Part shown: positions 51,588-60,052 of the stretch, piece after piece | Position numbering within the stretch: position 1 is the first letter of the stretch | How the letters are laid out: each line of letters begins with the position of its first letter | Source of the DNA: UBA5109 sp963975155 | GTDB taxonomy: Bacteria > Pseudomonadota > Gammaproteobacteria > Pseudomonadales > Pseudohongiellaceae | Assembly (NCBI GenBank): GCA_963975155.1 | Contig: CAXBFG010000003.1 | Location: 186,001-250,000 of the forward strand | DNA: 64,000 bases | Direction of reading: 5' to 3' | Program-made: the position numbers and the translations under genes | Notes under the pieces: model-generated | What the model saw: only the letters and a program-made list of their open reading frames with translations | Told to the model about the DNA's origin: nothing | Databases searched by the model: none

Positions 51588-52465
51588 TGTCGTTAATTTC
51601 TGACAAAGACAAACTAAACCTGCTAAAACGACAAAGAAAATCACGTTTCTTTTCCCGTAGTTGTGCTGTAGTGACCTGGTCAAGTGTGTTACTGCTGGCA
51701 GTTTTATTATTTCAGGTTTCATATGATGGATTAGCCTGGCTGGATTGGCAGTTTATCAGTAGTTTTCCGTCACGTTTCCCTGAAAGGGCAGGTATAAAAT
51801 CGGCTTTGGTAGGGACCTTATGGTTAATCGGCCTGATTGCCCTTATTTCAATTCCGGTTGGTGTTTCTTCTGCACTGTATCTGGAAGAGTTTGCCAAGCC
51901 GGGCAAGCTTAATAAATTTATTGAAGTCAATATATCGAATCTGGCCGGCGTTCCCTCAATTGTCTATGGAATTTTGGGTTTGGCGATATTTGTACGCTTT
52001 TTTGCTTTGGAAAGATCCCTGCTTTCCGGGGCACTGACCATGAGCCTGCTGATATTGCCGGTGATTATCATAGCCAGCCGTGAAGCAATTAAAACGGTGC
52101 CAATGAGTATTCGCTATGCTGCATTCTCTTTAGGAGCCACACGCTGGCAAACAGCCTGGGCCCATGTGTTGCCAGCTTCTTTCCCCGGCATAATGACCGG
52201 GGTCATCCTGTCTTTATCCCGAGCCATTGGAGAGACCGCCCCCCTGATCATGATTGGTGCCCTGACCTTTGTTGCCTTCTTGCCGGAAGGGCCTATGGAT
52301 TCTTTCACGGCGATGCCAATTCAGATCTATAACTGGATATCGCGTCCGCAACAGGAGTTCCATGATCTGGCGGCAGCGGGCATCATTGTTTTACTGGGTG
52401 TGTTACTGCTAATGAATGCGACAGCAATTTATATTCGAAATAAAACTGAACGGAGATTGAAGTGA
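51587..52465 (+). CDS. pstA: Phosphate ABC transporter permease PstA
   Basis: PstA pairs with PstC in the membrane. The 292-residue protein has six hydrophobic segments, with the coupling motif SLGATRWQTAWAHVLPASFPG and SRAIGETAPLIMIGA. The start overlaps the pstC stop by one base and the stop overlaps the pstB ATG (TGATG), so all three are translationally coupled. Confidence 0.95.
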   Translation: MSLISDKDKLNLLKRQRKSRFFSRSCAVVTWSSVLLLAVLLFQVSYDGLAWLDWQFISSFPSRFPERAGIKSALVGTLWLIGLIALISIPVGVSSALYLEEFAKPGKLNKFIEVNISNLAGVPSIVYGILGLAIFVRFFALERSLLSGALTMSLLILPVIIIASREAIKTVPMSIRYAAFSLGATRWQTAWAHVLPASFPGIMTGVILSLSRAIGETAPLIMIGALTFVAFLPEGPMDSFTAMPIQIYNWISRPQQEFHDLAAAGIIVLLGVLLLMNATAIYIRNKTERRLK

Positions 52466-53289
52466 TGTCTGAATTAGCAGCCGCACAGACTGCAACAACA
52501 AAAAGTGCATCGGCAAAGAAATTTGTGCCGGTGACAATAACGGATGTCGCCCTTGATATTCAGGATGTCAGCATTTCTTATTCAGGTAACCCGGCAGTAA
52601 AAAAAGTATCCTGCCTTATCGCCCGCAATAAAATCACTTCCATTATCGGGCCTTCAGGTTGCGGTAAAAGCACCTTATTACGTTCGCTGAATCGGATGAA
52701 TGATTTTATAGACGGTGTGACTATAGATGGAAAAATCCTGTTTTCTGCAGAAGATCTATATGGTGTCGGGATTGATCCCGTAGAAGTGAGGCGCCGAATT
52801 GGTATGGTCTTCCAGAAGCCGAATCCCTTTCCCAAGTCGATCTACAAAAACATCGCCTGGGCGCCGGAAATTAATGGTTTTGAAGGTTCAATGGATGAGC
52901 TGGTTGAACGCTCATTGAAACAGGCAGCACTATGGGAAGAGGTTAAAGATCGCCTGCATGATTCGGCTTTGAATTTATCGGGGGGACAACAGCAGCGTTT
53001 ATGTATAGCGCGGGCTCTGGCTATGGATCCTGAAATATTATTGATGGATGAACCTTGCTCTGCGCTTGATCCTATATCGACTGCGCATATCGAAGATTTA
53101 TTATTTGAACTGAAATCTCGCTACACCATTGTTATAGTGACACATAATATGCAGCAGGCGTCCCGGATTTCTGATTTCACAGCATTTATGGAAATGGGAC
53201 ATTTGATAGAGTTTGGTGATACCAAGCAAGTATTTACCAAACCAGCTGTCAAACGTACTGAAGAGTATGTCACTGGTCGCTTCGGTTAA
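52465..53289 (+). CDS. pstB: Phosphate ABC transporter ATP-binding protein PstB
   Basis: PstB hydrolyses ATP to drive phosphate import. The 274-residue protein has Walker A GPSGCGKST, FQKPNPFPKSI (a PstB hallmark Q-loop), signature LSGGQQQRLCIARA, Walker B ILLMDEPCSALD and the H-loop VTHNMQQA. ATG 52465 is chosen over the adjacent GTG 52462; GGAG lies upstream. The first 28 residues are a non-conserved polar extension. Confidence 0.96.
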   Translation: MSELAAAQTATTKSASAKKFVPVTITDVALDIQDVSISYSGNPAVKKVSCLIARNKITSIIGPSGCGKSTLLRSLNRMNDFIDGVTIDGKILFSAEDLYGVGIDPVEVRRRIGMVFQKPNPFPKSIYKNIAWAPEINGFEGSMDELVERSLKQAALWEEVKDRLHDSALNLSGGQQQRLCIARALAMDPEILLMDEPCSALDPISTAHIEDLLFELKSRYTIVIVTHNMQQASRISDFTAFMEMGHLIEFGDTKQVFTKPAVKRTEEYVTGRFG

Positions 53290-53312
53290 CTTTAAAATCA
53301 ATTGAGAATTTT

Positions 53313-53978
53313 ATGTCTTTGCACTTCCAACGTGATCTAGAAAATCTTAAGAAAGAAATACTGCTTATCGGCGGACTGGTTGAAGAAGCCATTAATAATT
53401 CCATTCGTGCACTTAAAAACCGTGATGCCGTTCTGGCCCAGTCCGTCATTGAAAAAGAATATATTATCGATGAAAAAGAAGTTCAGATTGAAGAGGACTG
53501 TCTGAAAATTCTTGCACTGCATCAGCCGGTAGCCATCGATTTGCGTTTTATTGTGGTTATTCTTAAGGTCAATAATGATCTGGAAAGAATGGGCGACTTT
53601 GCCACCAATATTGCACAGAGAGCACTTTTTTTATCAGAACAGGATCCACTGCCGGACTTGCTGGAATTTATTGATGAGTTACCGGGACGGGTCCAGAAGA
53701 TGGTTCGGGATACCCTGGATGCCCTGGTGAAAATGAATGTGGAGCTGGCTCATAAGGTCATTTTGGCGGATGACGCCGTGGATGATATAAACCGCCGCAT
53801 GTATAAAAAAGTAACTGAAACCATTGTTGCTGATGGCACTACCGCAGAAAGAGCCATCAATTTGCTTTCGACTTCCCGCTATCTCGAGCGTATCGGTGAC
53901 TTAAGCACCAATATTGCTGAAGATGTCATCTTCATGGTTGAAGGTAATGTCATCAGACATGATCTGGATCATGATTAA
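53313..53978 (+). CDS. phoU: Phosphate signalling protein PhoU
   Basis: PhoU links Pst activity to PhoR and dampens the Pho response when phosphate is plentiful. The 221-residue all-helical protein has two PhoU repeats, each with a metal-binding E/DxxxD motif: NNDLERMGDFATNIAQ near 88-103 and SRYLERIGDLSTNIAEDV near 187-204. It follows pstB by 23 bases and ends the Pho/Pst cluster. Confidence 0.96.
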   Translation: MSLHFQRDLENLKKEILLIGGLVEEAINNSIRALKNRDAVLAQSVIEKEYIIDEKEVQIEEDCLKILALHQPVAIDLRFIVVILKVNNDLERMGDFATNIAQRALFLSEQDPLPDLLEFIDELPGRVQKMVRDTLDALVKMNVELAHKVILADDAVDDINRRMYKKVTETIVADGTTAERAINLLSTSRYLERIGDLSTNIAEDVIFMVEGNVIRHDLDHD

Positions 53979-54002
53979 AAAGCGCTAATATGCCTAAGTG
54001 TG

Positions 54003-54034
54003 TTGACATCTTAATGAGAACGATTATCATCTAT
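54003..54034 (+). promoter_or_regulatory. Promoter overlapping a Fur-box-like sequence
   Basis: TTGACA (54003-54008), a 16-base spacer and TATCAT (54025-54030) form a near-consensus sigma-70 promoter. The 19 bases 54016-54034 agree with the E. coli Fur consensus at 12 of 19 positions by hand count, including the GAT-ATCAT core. Overlap of operator and -10 fits Fur repression of the downstream iron-related cluster. Confidence 0.6.
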
Positions 54035-54060
54035 ACTGTCTAGTCACACCAGAGAATTCC

Positions 54061-55332
54061 ATGTTTAAGCAAATTAGTGCACTGGCATGCATAGTTGGCA
54101 TAGTCAGTCTGGCTGGCTGCTCTATCAGCCGGCAGGATAGCCAAACAATATCCCGGAGGGCTATTGTCGATACCTACATAGAGATTGCCCAGGCATCCTA
54201 TGAAGATTCCCTGATCTCTGCGCGGGTTCTTGAGAGTGCCATTGATGCATTCCTCCTGGAGCCAAATCAAACCACCCTGACTTACGCCAAAAATGCCTGG
54301 CTGGCGGCACGTGTGCCCTATGTGCAGACTGAAGCATTTCGTTTCGGTAATGAAGTAGTCGATGAATGGGAGCCGAGAGTAAATTCATGGCCGCTTGACG
54401 AAGGCCTTATTGATTACACTGCGCAATCTTACGGTAACGAATCGGATAACAATTATTTTTATACAGCCAATATTATTGCCAATAAACTAATTGATATTGG
54501 CGGTATCAGTGTAGATGCAGCTCAAATAACGCCGCAATTACTTGCTGAGACCCTGCATCAGATCGACGGCGTTGAGTCCAATGTAGCTACGGGTTACCAC
54601 GCCATTGAATTTCTCTTATGGGGGCAGGATCTGAATGGAACTGAACCTGGAGCAGGTAACAGGCCTGCAACAGATTATTCCTTGCAGGCCTGTACGAATG
54701 GAAATTGTGACCGTCGCAGAGATTACCTGAAAGCGGTAAGCAGTCTGCTGGTATCCGATCTGGAAGAGATGGTGTACAACTGGCAGCCGGGTGGTGCAGC
54801 CTATGAGAATTTAACAGGCAAGGGGCCAGAAGGTGGTCTGGCAACTATCTTGACGGGTATGGGTAGTCTGGCCTACGGTGAACTGGCCGGGGAAAGAATT
54901 CGCCTGGCACTACTGCTCAATGACCCGGAAGAGGAGCAGGATTGCTTTTCAGACAATACTCATAATTCACACTATTACGATGCCCTGGCAATCAGCAATG
55001 TGTATCTGGGAACCTATGAGCGGATTAATGGCACGGTGATCAGCGGTCCTTCGATTGCAGAACTTATCAGACAGGAAGCTCCTGCATTAGGGGCTGAAAT
55101 GTTGGCAAGACTGGAAAGTACTGATCTGGCTATGCTTTCCCTGTTGGCAGAAGCCGAACAGGGCAATACTTTTGATGTGCTGATAGCGAGCAATAATACA
55201 AGCGGTGAAGAGATTATCACTACGATTGTGGATGCCCTTATGGAAGAAACCCGCACCATCGAGAGAATTATTCGTGCATTAAATCTTCAGAATGTGAGCA
55301 TAGAAGGTTCAGACAGTCTGGGTGCATTATAA
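54061..55332 (+). CDS. Imelysin family lipoprotein (peptidase M75 / ICMP-like)
   Basis: The 423-residue product has a lipoprotein signal (lipobox LAGC, cysteine near 20). Two helical imelysin repeats follow, and the family motif GxHxxE is present as GYHAIEFLLWG (H180, E183). Imelysins are iron-regulated envelope proteins thought to bind or take up iron; peptidase activity is doubtful in general. I recall that P. aeruginosa icmP is followed by di-haem oxidoreductase, imelysin and DUF1513 genes, the same order as here. The promoter carries a Fur-like site. Confidence 0.9.
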   Translation: MFKQISALACIVGIVSLAGCSISRQDSQTISRRAIVDTYIEIAQASYEDSLISARVLESAIDAFLLEPNQTTLTYAKNAWLAARVPYVQTEAFRFGNEVVDEWEPRVNSWPLDEGLIDYTAQSYGNESDNNYFYTANIIANKLIDIGGISVDAAQITPQLLAETLHQIDGVESNVATGYHAIEFLLWGQDLNGTEPGAGNRPATDYSLQACTNGNCDRRRDYLKAVSSLLVSDLEEMVYNWQPGGAAYENLTGKGPEGGLATILTGMGSLAYGELAGERIRLALLLNDPEEEQDCFSDNTHNSHYYDALAISNVYLGTYERINGTVISGPSIAELIRQEAPALGAEMLARLESTDLAMLSLLAEAEQGNTFDVLIASNNTSGEEIITTIVDALMEETRTIERIIRALNLQNVSIEGSDSLGAL

Positions 55333-55455
55333 ACCTGAGCTGTTCGGGTCTCTGAGGGCAGCGTAATTTTTCTGGATCTGCTGATTCTTTATCGATTTCA
55401 TGTTGCCGCACCACTCTAATTCAACACGGGCAATATCTTTTGCTGACAAGTGCTT

Positions 55456-56637
55456 ATGAAATTAAGGATATATCTGTATTGCTCGTGCCTGCTGCTAAGT
55501 AGTATTGGCAGTGCCCAGCAAAACCCTTTTCCGCTTTCTGAGGCTGGTCTGGAGTATTTAAGCGGGCAGGCACTGTTTGAAAAAGTCTGGGTCAGTGCGC
55601 CGTCCTCAACAAGAGCCAGCGATGGACTGGGCCCACTTTACAACGCCAGGTCTTGCGCACAGTGTCATCCGGAAGCCGGTAAGGGGAGTCCGGACTCAGG
55701 ATTAATTTTTCGTATTGCAGATGATGCCCTTGGTAAACAATTACAACACAGGGCCGTCCGGGGCATAGCGGCGGAACCTCAAATTGACGTCGCTTATAAC
55801 ACCAGTATGGAAGTGCTGGTCGATTCAGATGAAATCATACTACATCATCCGGTTTATCAGTTTAGCGAACAAATTATGGAGCTTTTGCCCTTTTCTCCGC
55901 GTCTCCCTCCGTCATTACAGGGGCTCGGTTTACTGGCATCTATTCCTTTGGAAGAAATTCTTGCCAGGGCTGACCCCGATGACAGCAACCGGGATGGTAT
56001 TTCAGGCCGTGCGGGTGTCGGACGATTTGGCTGGAAGGCGGATGTAGGAAGCCTTGAAGAGCAAGTTGCATTAGCCCTGAGTCTGGATATGGGTATTAGC
56101 TCAGAGTTAGAGCCTAACCCCATGGGTGACTGCACAAGCCAGCAGGCTGAGTGCCTGATTCTGCCAAACGGAGCTTCCAGACAGGATGATTATATGGAGA
56201 TTGGCAGGCCTGCTTTTAGCAGTCTGCTCAATTTTGTGAGCAATATACCCGTAACTCCAGGAGAAAATACAAGGCAAAATGCCAATATTGCCGGGCAATT
56301 AATTTTTCAGCAAATTGGTTGTCTGGCATGCCATCAGACGGCTTACAGCGAAGGCAATATCAATCCGTATTCTGATCTGTTGTTGCATGATATGGGTGAA
56401 AGTCTGGCAGATACTCTGGACCCTGACATGATGAGAGAATGGCGTACTCCGCCTCTATGGGGTCTGGGCGCTTACAGTCTGCAGGCAGAACAATTTTATC
56501 TGCATGATGGGCGTGCCAGAAGTCTGACAGAGGCCATTTTATGGCATGCCGGCGAAGCGGAGTCTTCAAAGCGGGCATTTGTAGCCTTAACACAAACACA
56601 ACGCGAAGATTTAATCAGTTTCTTGCAGGGCTTATAA
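55456..56637 (+). CDS. Di-haem oxidoreductase (DUF1111 family), periplasmic
   Basis: The 393-residue protein begins with a signal peptide (MKLRIYLYCSCLLLSSIGSAQ). Two c-type haem motifs occur, CAQCH at C67 and CLACH at C289, the arrangement of the DHOR/DUF1111 group related to di-haem peroxidases. ATG 55456 is preferred over GTG 55450. Its stop overlaps the next gene (TAATG). In imelysin clusters this protein probably handles redox change of iron; that is inferred from context. Confidence 0.88.
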   Translation: MKLRIYLYCSCLLLSSIGSAQQNPFPLSEAGLEYLSGQALFEKVWVSAPSSTRASDGLGPLYNARSCAQCHPEAGKGSPDSGLIFRIADDALGKQLQHRAVRGIAAEPQIDVAYNTSMEVLVDSDEIILHHPVYQFSEQIMELLPFSPRLPPSLQGLGLLASIPLEEILARADPDDSNRDGISGRAGVGRFGWKADVGSLEEQVALALSLDMGISSELEPNPMGDCTSQQAECLILPNGASRQDDYMEIGRPAFSSLLNFVSNIPVTPGENTRQNANIAGQLIFQQIGCLACHQTAYSEGNINPYSDLLLHDMGESLADTLDPDMMREWRTPPLWGLGAYSLQAEQFYLHDGRARSLTEAILWHAGEAESSKRAFVALTQTQREDLISFLQGL

Positions 56638-57713
56638 TGACAACGATGAATAAATTTTTATTAAAAACAGGCATTCTTATCCTTGCGCTATCAAGCGTAC
56701 CGCTGAGCTATGGCCAGAATCTGCTTACCCGGGATGAAGAATGGACGGCTATCAATTTGCTGGTTACAGACGAGCTGGTTATTCCTGCCTATCAGAATCT
56801 GCAAACGAGTTCTCTGGAATTAGTGAGTGCGACTGAAAATTTTTGTTCGGATATCAGTGCAGAGAATCTGAATACCTTACAAGCGGCCTTTCATCAGACT
56901 ATGTCAGGCTGGCAGGCAATTCAGCATATACAGTTTGGGCCGATTACCTATTTCAACTGGAATTTCCGCCTGCAATATTGGCCGGATGAGCGAGGTACCA
57001 GTGCGCGGCAATTAACTACCCTGATTGCCTCGCAGGATGAGTCGGTTCTGACAACTGATATGTTTGCCAGACAGAGTGTTGGTGTGCAGGGCTTGCCCGC
57101 TCTCGAGCGCATGCTGTTTGATGACGAGCCGATGAATAATTTCAGAAATGATTCCTACCTGTGTTTATTGAGTGTAACCATTGCCCGCAATATTAATGAG
57201 ATAAGTGCCGGTGTTTTGCAGCGCTGGGTAGAAGAGTACCGGGCAATAGTCCTGGAACCGGTGGCCAGTGGTTTTTATGAAAATGCAGAAGATTTAAGCA
57301 TAGATTTTTTAAAGGCTCTGCAGGAAGCGATTGCCAAAATTCGTGACTTGAAACTGGCTCCTGCTCTGGGTGATTCTTTTGCTGCTGCCAGAAATCGCGA
57401 AGCAGAATCCTGGCGCTCGGAGCGTTCGCTGGCCAACATAAAAGTTAACCTTCTGGCACTTGAACCATTATTTGCAGCCTATTCAGCTGCATTCCATGAA
57501 GCAGATGCAGTAGCCGTAATGAATGCTTTTGCAGAATTAACAGCCAGCCTTGCTGATATGCCGGATTCAATGACAGTGGCACTGTCCGATGAAGAGCAGT
57601 ATGTGCAGTTGCAGTCTGTTCATACACAGATGGATACGCTTCATGAAGCCCTGGAGCTTGCATTAAAAAATACAGACCTTTATTTGGGCTTTAACAGCCT
57701 GGATGGAGACTAG
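56637..57713 (+). CDS. Second imelysin family protein, motif variant
   Basis: The 358-residue protein has an N-terminal signal (KFLLKTGILILALSSVPLSYGQ) without a lipobox cysteine, so it is probably soluble in the periplasm. It is helical with imelysin-like FNWNFRLQYWPDERGTSARQL. The GxHxxE motif of the first protein is replaced by GLPALE in GVQGLPALERMLFDD, which keeps the glutamate but not the histidine. The start is translationally coupled to the DUF1111 gene. Confidence 0.85.
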   Translation: MTTMNKFLLKTGILILALSSVPLSYGQNLLTRDEEWTAINLLVTDELVIPAYQNLQTSSLELVSATENFCSDISAENLNTLQAAFHQTMSGWQAIQHIQFGPITYFNWNFRLQYWPDERGTSARQLTTLIASQDESVLTTDMFARQSVGVQGLPALERMLFDDEPMNNFRNDSYLCLLSVTIARNINEISAGVLQRWVEEYRAIVLEPVASGFYENAEDLSIDFLKALQEAIAKIRDLKLAPALGDSFAAARNREAESWRSERSLANIKVNLLALEPLFAAYSAAFHEADAVAVMNAFAELTASLADMPDSMTVALSDEEQYVQLQSVHTQMDTLHEALELALKNTDLYLGFNSLDGD

Positions 57714-57714
57714 T

Positions 57715-58863
57715 ATGTCATCCATCAGTCTGCAAAGACGTTCATTTTTAAGTGTTGCCGTACTACTGGCCGTAAATCCTGCCTTCTCCCTTGGGCAAAA
57801 TGGCAGACAGCCAATTTTTCTGAGTGCAGCTACAGATCGGGATAATAAACATTGGCTTGAGGCCTTCACAATCAACAATGAGCAACTGACCCTACTATAT
57901 AGCAGGCTCTTGAGTGAGCGCGCTCACGCAGTAGTCTTATCCAGGGAGGCTGATATTTTTGTTGCAGTAGCGCGTCGCCCTGGAACCACATTGGTGGTAG
58001 GGAATGTAGCCAGTGGCGATATCTTGCAAACACTTCAGGCTCCGGAAAACAGGCATTTTTATGGGCATGGTGTTTTTTCATCTGATGGCAGCTATTTCTA
58101 TACGACTGAAAATGCCTATGAAGATATGTCGGGTGATAATGGGCGCATAGGGGTCTGGCAAGTTAAGCGAACAGCAACTGACATCAGCTTTGATCGAATT
58201 GACGAATTTTTCAGCTATGGTGTCGGACCGCATGAACTACTGTTACTACCCGATCAGGAAACACTGGTGATAGCCAATGGCGGTATACGTACGCATCCGG
58301 GTTCGGAACGCGAGATGCTTAATATTGACTCAATGCAACCTTCTCTGGCTTATATCGACAGGCAGAGCGGTGAATTACTCGAACAACAAAGTTTGCCTCC
58401 TGAATTTCATCAGGCCAGTATCCGGCACATAGATATAAACATAGATGGACAGGTTGCACTGGCCATGCAGTTTGAAGGTGAGCCATTTTTACGCGTTCCT
58501 CTATTGGCCATCCACCGGCGCGGGGAAGCTATCCAGACTATGCTGGCACCCGAGCAGGTGCAATCCCGTATGGAACAATATGTAGGCTCCATTCGCTATG
58601 ATCAGAGTGGGCGTTTTCTGGTTGCTTCTTGTCCCCGTGCCAATATGCTGACTTTTTGGGATGCAGAAAATGCAGAGTTTATAAATCAGGTCCGTGCAAG
58701 AGATGCTTGCGGAGTCTGCGCCTTTGAGAACGGATTTTTATATAGCGCGGGTACCGGGCAGATTCGATATTACGATTTATTACAGGGTGCCATTGTCGAT
58801 ATTCCGATGCGTGATGATTTCAGCACTGGCTTGTTCTGGGACAATCATCTGGTGGTGAGCTAA
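57715..58863 (+). CDS. DUF1513 family exported protein
   Basis: The 382-residue protein starts with QRRSFLSVAVLLAVNPAFS, resembling a twin-arginine signal (R-R-x-F-L). The mature part is rich in beta strands and DG/GxG turns as in a beta-propeller (YGHGVFSSDGSYFYTTEN, GVGPHELLLLPD). This matches DUF1513, found in imelysin clusters. ATG 57715 with GGAG upstream is chosen; ATG 57703 would overlap the previous gene. Function unknown; the Tat signal may imply folding before export. Confidence 0.83.
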   Translation: MSSISLQRRSFLSVAVLLAVNPAFSLGQNGRQPIFLSAATDRDNKHWLEAFTINNEQLTLLYSRLLSERAHAVVLSREADIFVAVARRPGTTLVVGNVASGDILQTLQAPENRHFYGHGVFSSDGSYFYTTENAYEDMSGDNGRIGVWQVKRTATDISFDRIDEFFSYGVGPHELLLLPDQETLVIANGGIRTHPGSEREMLNIDSMQPSLAYIDRQSGELLEQQSLPPEFHQASIRHIDINIDGQVALAMQFEGEPFLRVPLLAIHRRGEAIQTMLAPEQVQSRMEQYVGSIRYDQSGRFLVASCPRANMLTFWDAENAEFINQVRARDACGVCAFENGFLYSAGTGQIRYYDLLQGAIVDIPMRDDFSTGLFWDNHLVVS

Positions 58864-60030
58864 GTGCTAAGAGTCAGTACCGCTATTGTCCTGTCCATAA
58901 TAACTCTAGTCAGTTTGACTATGGCTGCGAGTGATGAGGGCGAGCTCAGACAGACTAAACTGGTTGATCTTGGCACTGCACTATTTTTTGATGTGAACCT
59001 TTCCCGGGACCGGACACAAAGTTGTGCGACATGTCATGATCCGGCACGAGCATTTATTGATTGGCGTGATAGTGGTGTTGATGCCGCAGCGTCGCTGGGA
59101 GGGGATCTGGTTTCTCTGGGTGACAGGAATGCTCCCACCTTAAGTTATACAGCACTGACTCCGGATTTTCAGCTTAACGCAGAGGGTGAATATGTGGGTG
59201 GCATGTTTCTGGATGGTCGTGAAAGTGACCTGCAGTCACAGGCAGGAGCACCCTTGCTAAATCCGATAGAAATGGCATTCCCGGATAAAGCGGCTGTTGT
59301 CGATCGCTTGCTGGAAAATCCGGTCTACGTAACTGCCTTCAGGGAATTATTTGGTGATGATATTTTTATAGACCATGAACTTGCTTATGAGGCTTTGACG
59401 GAAAGTATTGCCGCTTTTGAACAGACTGAATTCTTTTCGCCTTTTGACTCTAAATATGATCGTTATTTGCGTGGTGAATATGAATTAAGCAGAGAAGAAG
59501 AATTGGGAATGACACTTTATTTTTCTGAGCAATTCACCAATTGCAATCAATGTCATCAGCTAAATCTCTTGCCCGGATCTGAAAGAGAAACGTTCACTAA
59601 CTACACCTATCATAATATTGCCGTGCCAATAAATAAGGCATTGCGTGCAGCGAATGGGCTTGCAAGTGGACATAGAGATTTGGGATTGCTTGAGAATCCG
59701 CTGGTAAATGATCCTCAGCAGGCAGGCAAATTTAAAGTGCCCACATTAAGGAACATCGCAATTTCCGGGCCATATATGCATAATGGCGTATTTCAGGACT
59801 TAAAAACCGTGATGCTCTTTTATAATAAGTTTAATGCCAGAAGCAGCGCATCACAGATTAATCCTGAGACAGGTGAGAGCTGGGGAGAGCCAGAAGTTGC
59901 AGAGAATATATCGCTTACCGAACTGGAATCTGCGCCTGCACTTGATGAAAAAAGAATAGATGCATTGATAGCTTTTATGCGACTATTAACAGACAGACGC
60001 TACGAACCTCTCCTCGAATTCGAAAATTAA
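58864..60030 (+). CDS. MauG-like / cytochrome c peroxidase family di-haem protein
   Basis: The 388-residue protein has a signal peptide and two haem c motifs, CATCH (C54) and CNQCH (C227). Motifs ALFFDVNLSRDRTQSCATCHDP, RDGRESDLQSQAGAP-like (LDGRESDLQSQA) and VPTLRNIAISGPYMHNG are typical of bacterial di-haem peroxidases. It starts with GTG one base after the DUF1513 stop, so it belongs to the operon. It may reduce peroxide or oxidise an iron-cluster partner. Confidence 0.9.
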   Translation: MLRVSTAIVLSIITLVSLTMAASDEGELRQTKLVDLGTALFFDVNLSRDRTQSCATCHDPARAFIDWRDSGVDAAASLGGDLVSLGDRNAPTLSYTALTPDFQLNAEGEYVGGMFLDGRESDLQSQAGAPLLNPIEMAFPDKAAVVDRLLENPVYVTAFRELFGDDIFIDHELAYEALTESIAAFEQTEFFSPFDSKYDRYLRGEYELSREEELGMTLYFSEQFTNCNQCHQLNLLPGSERETFTNYTYHNIAVPINKALRAANGLASGHRDLGLLENPLVNDPQQAGKFKVPTLRNIAISGPYMHNGVFQDLKTVMLFYNKFNARSSASQINPETGESWGEPEVAENISLTELESAPALDEKRIDALIAFMRLLTDRRYEPLLEFEN

Positions 60031-60052
60031 TCCACACCTAAAAGTAAGATTC

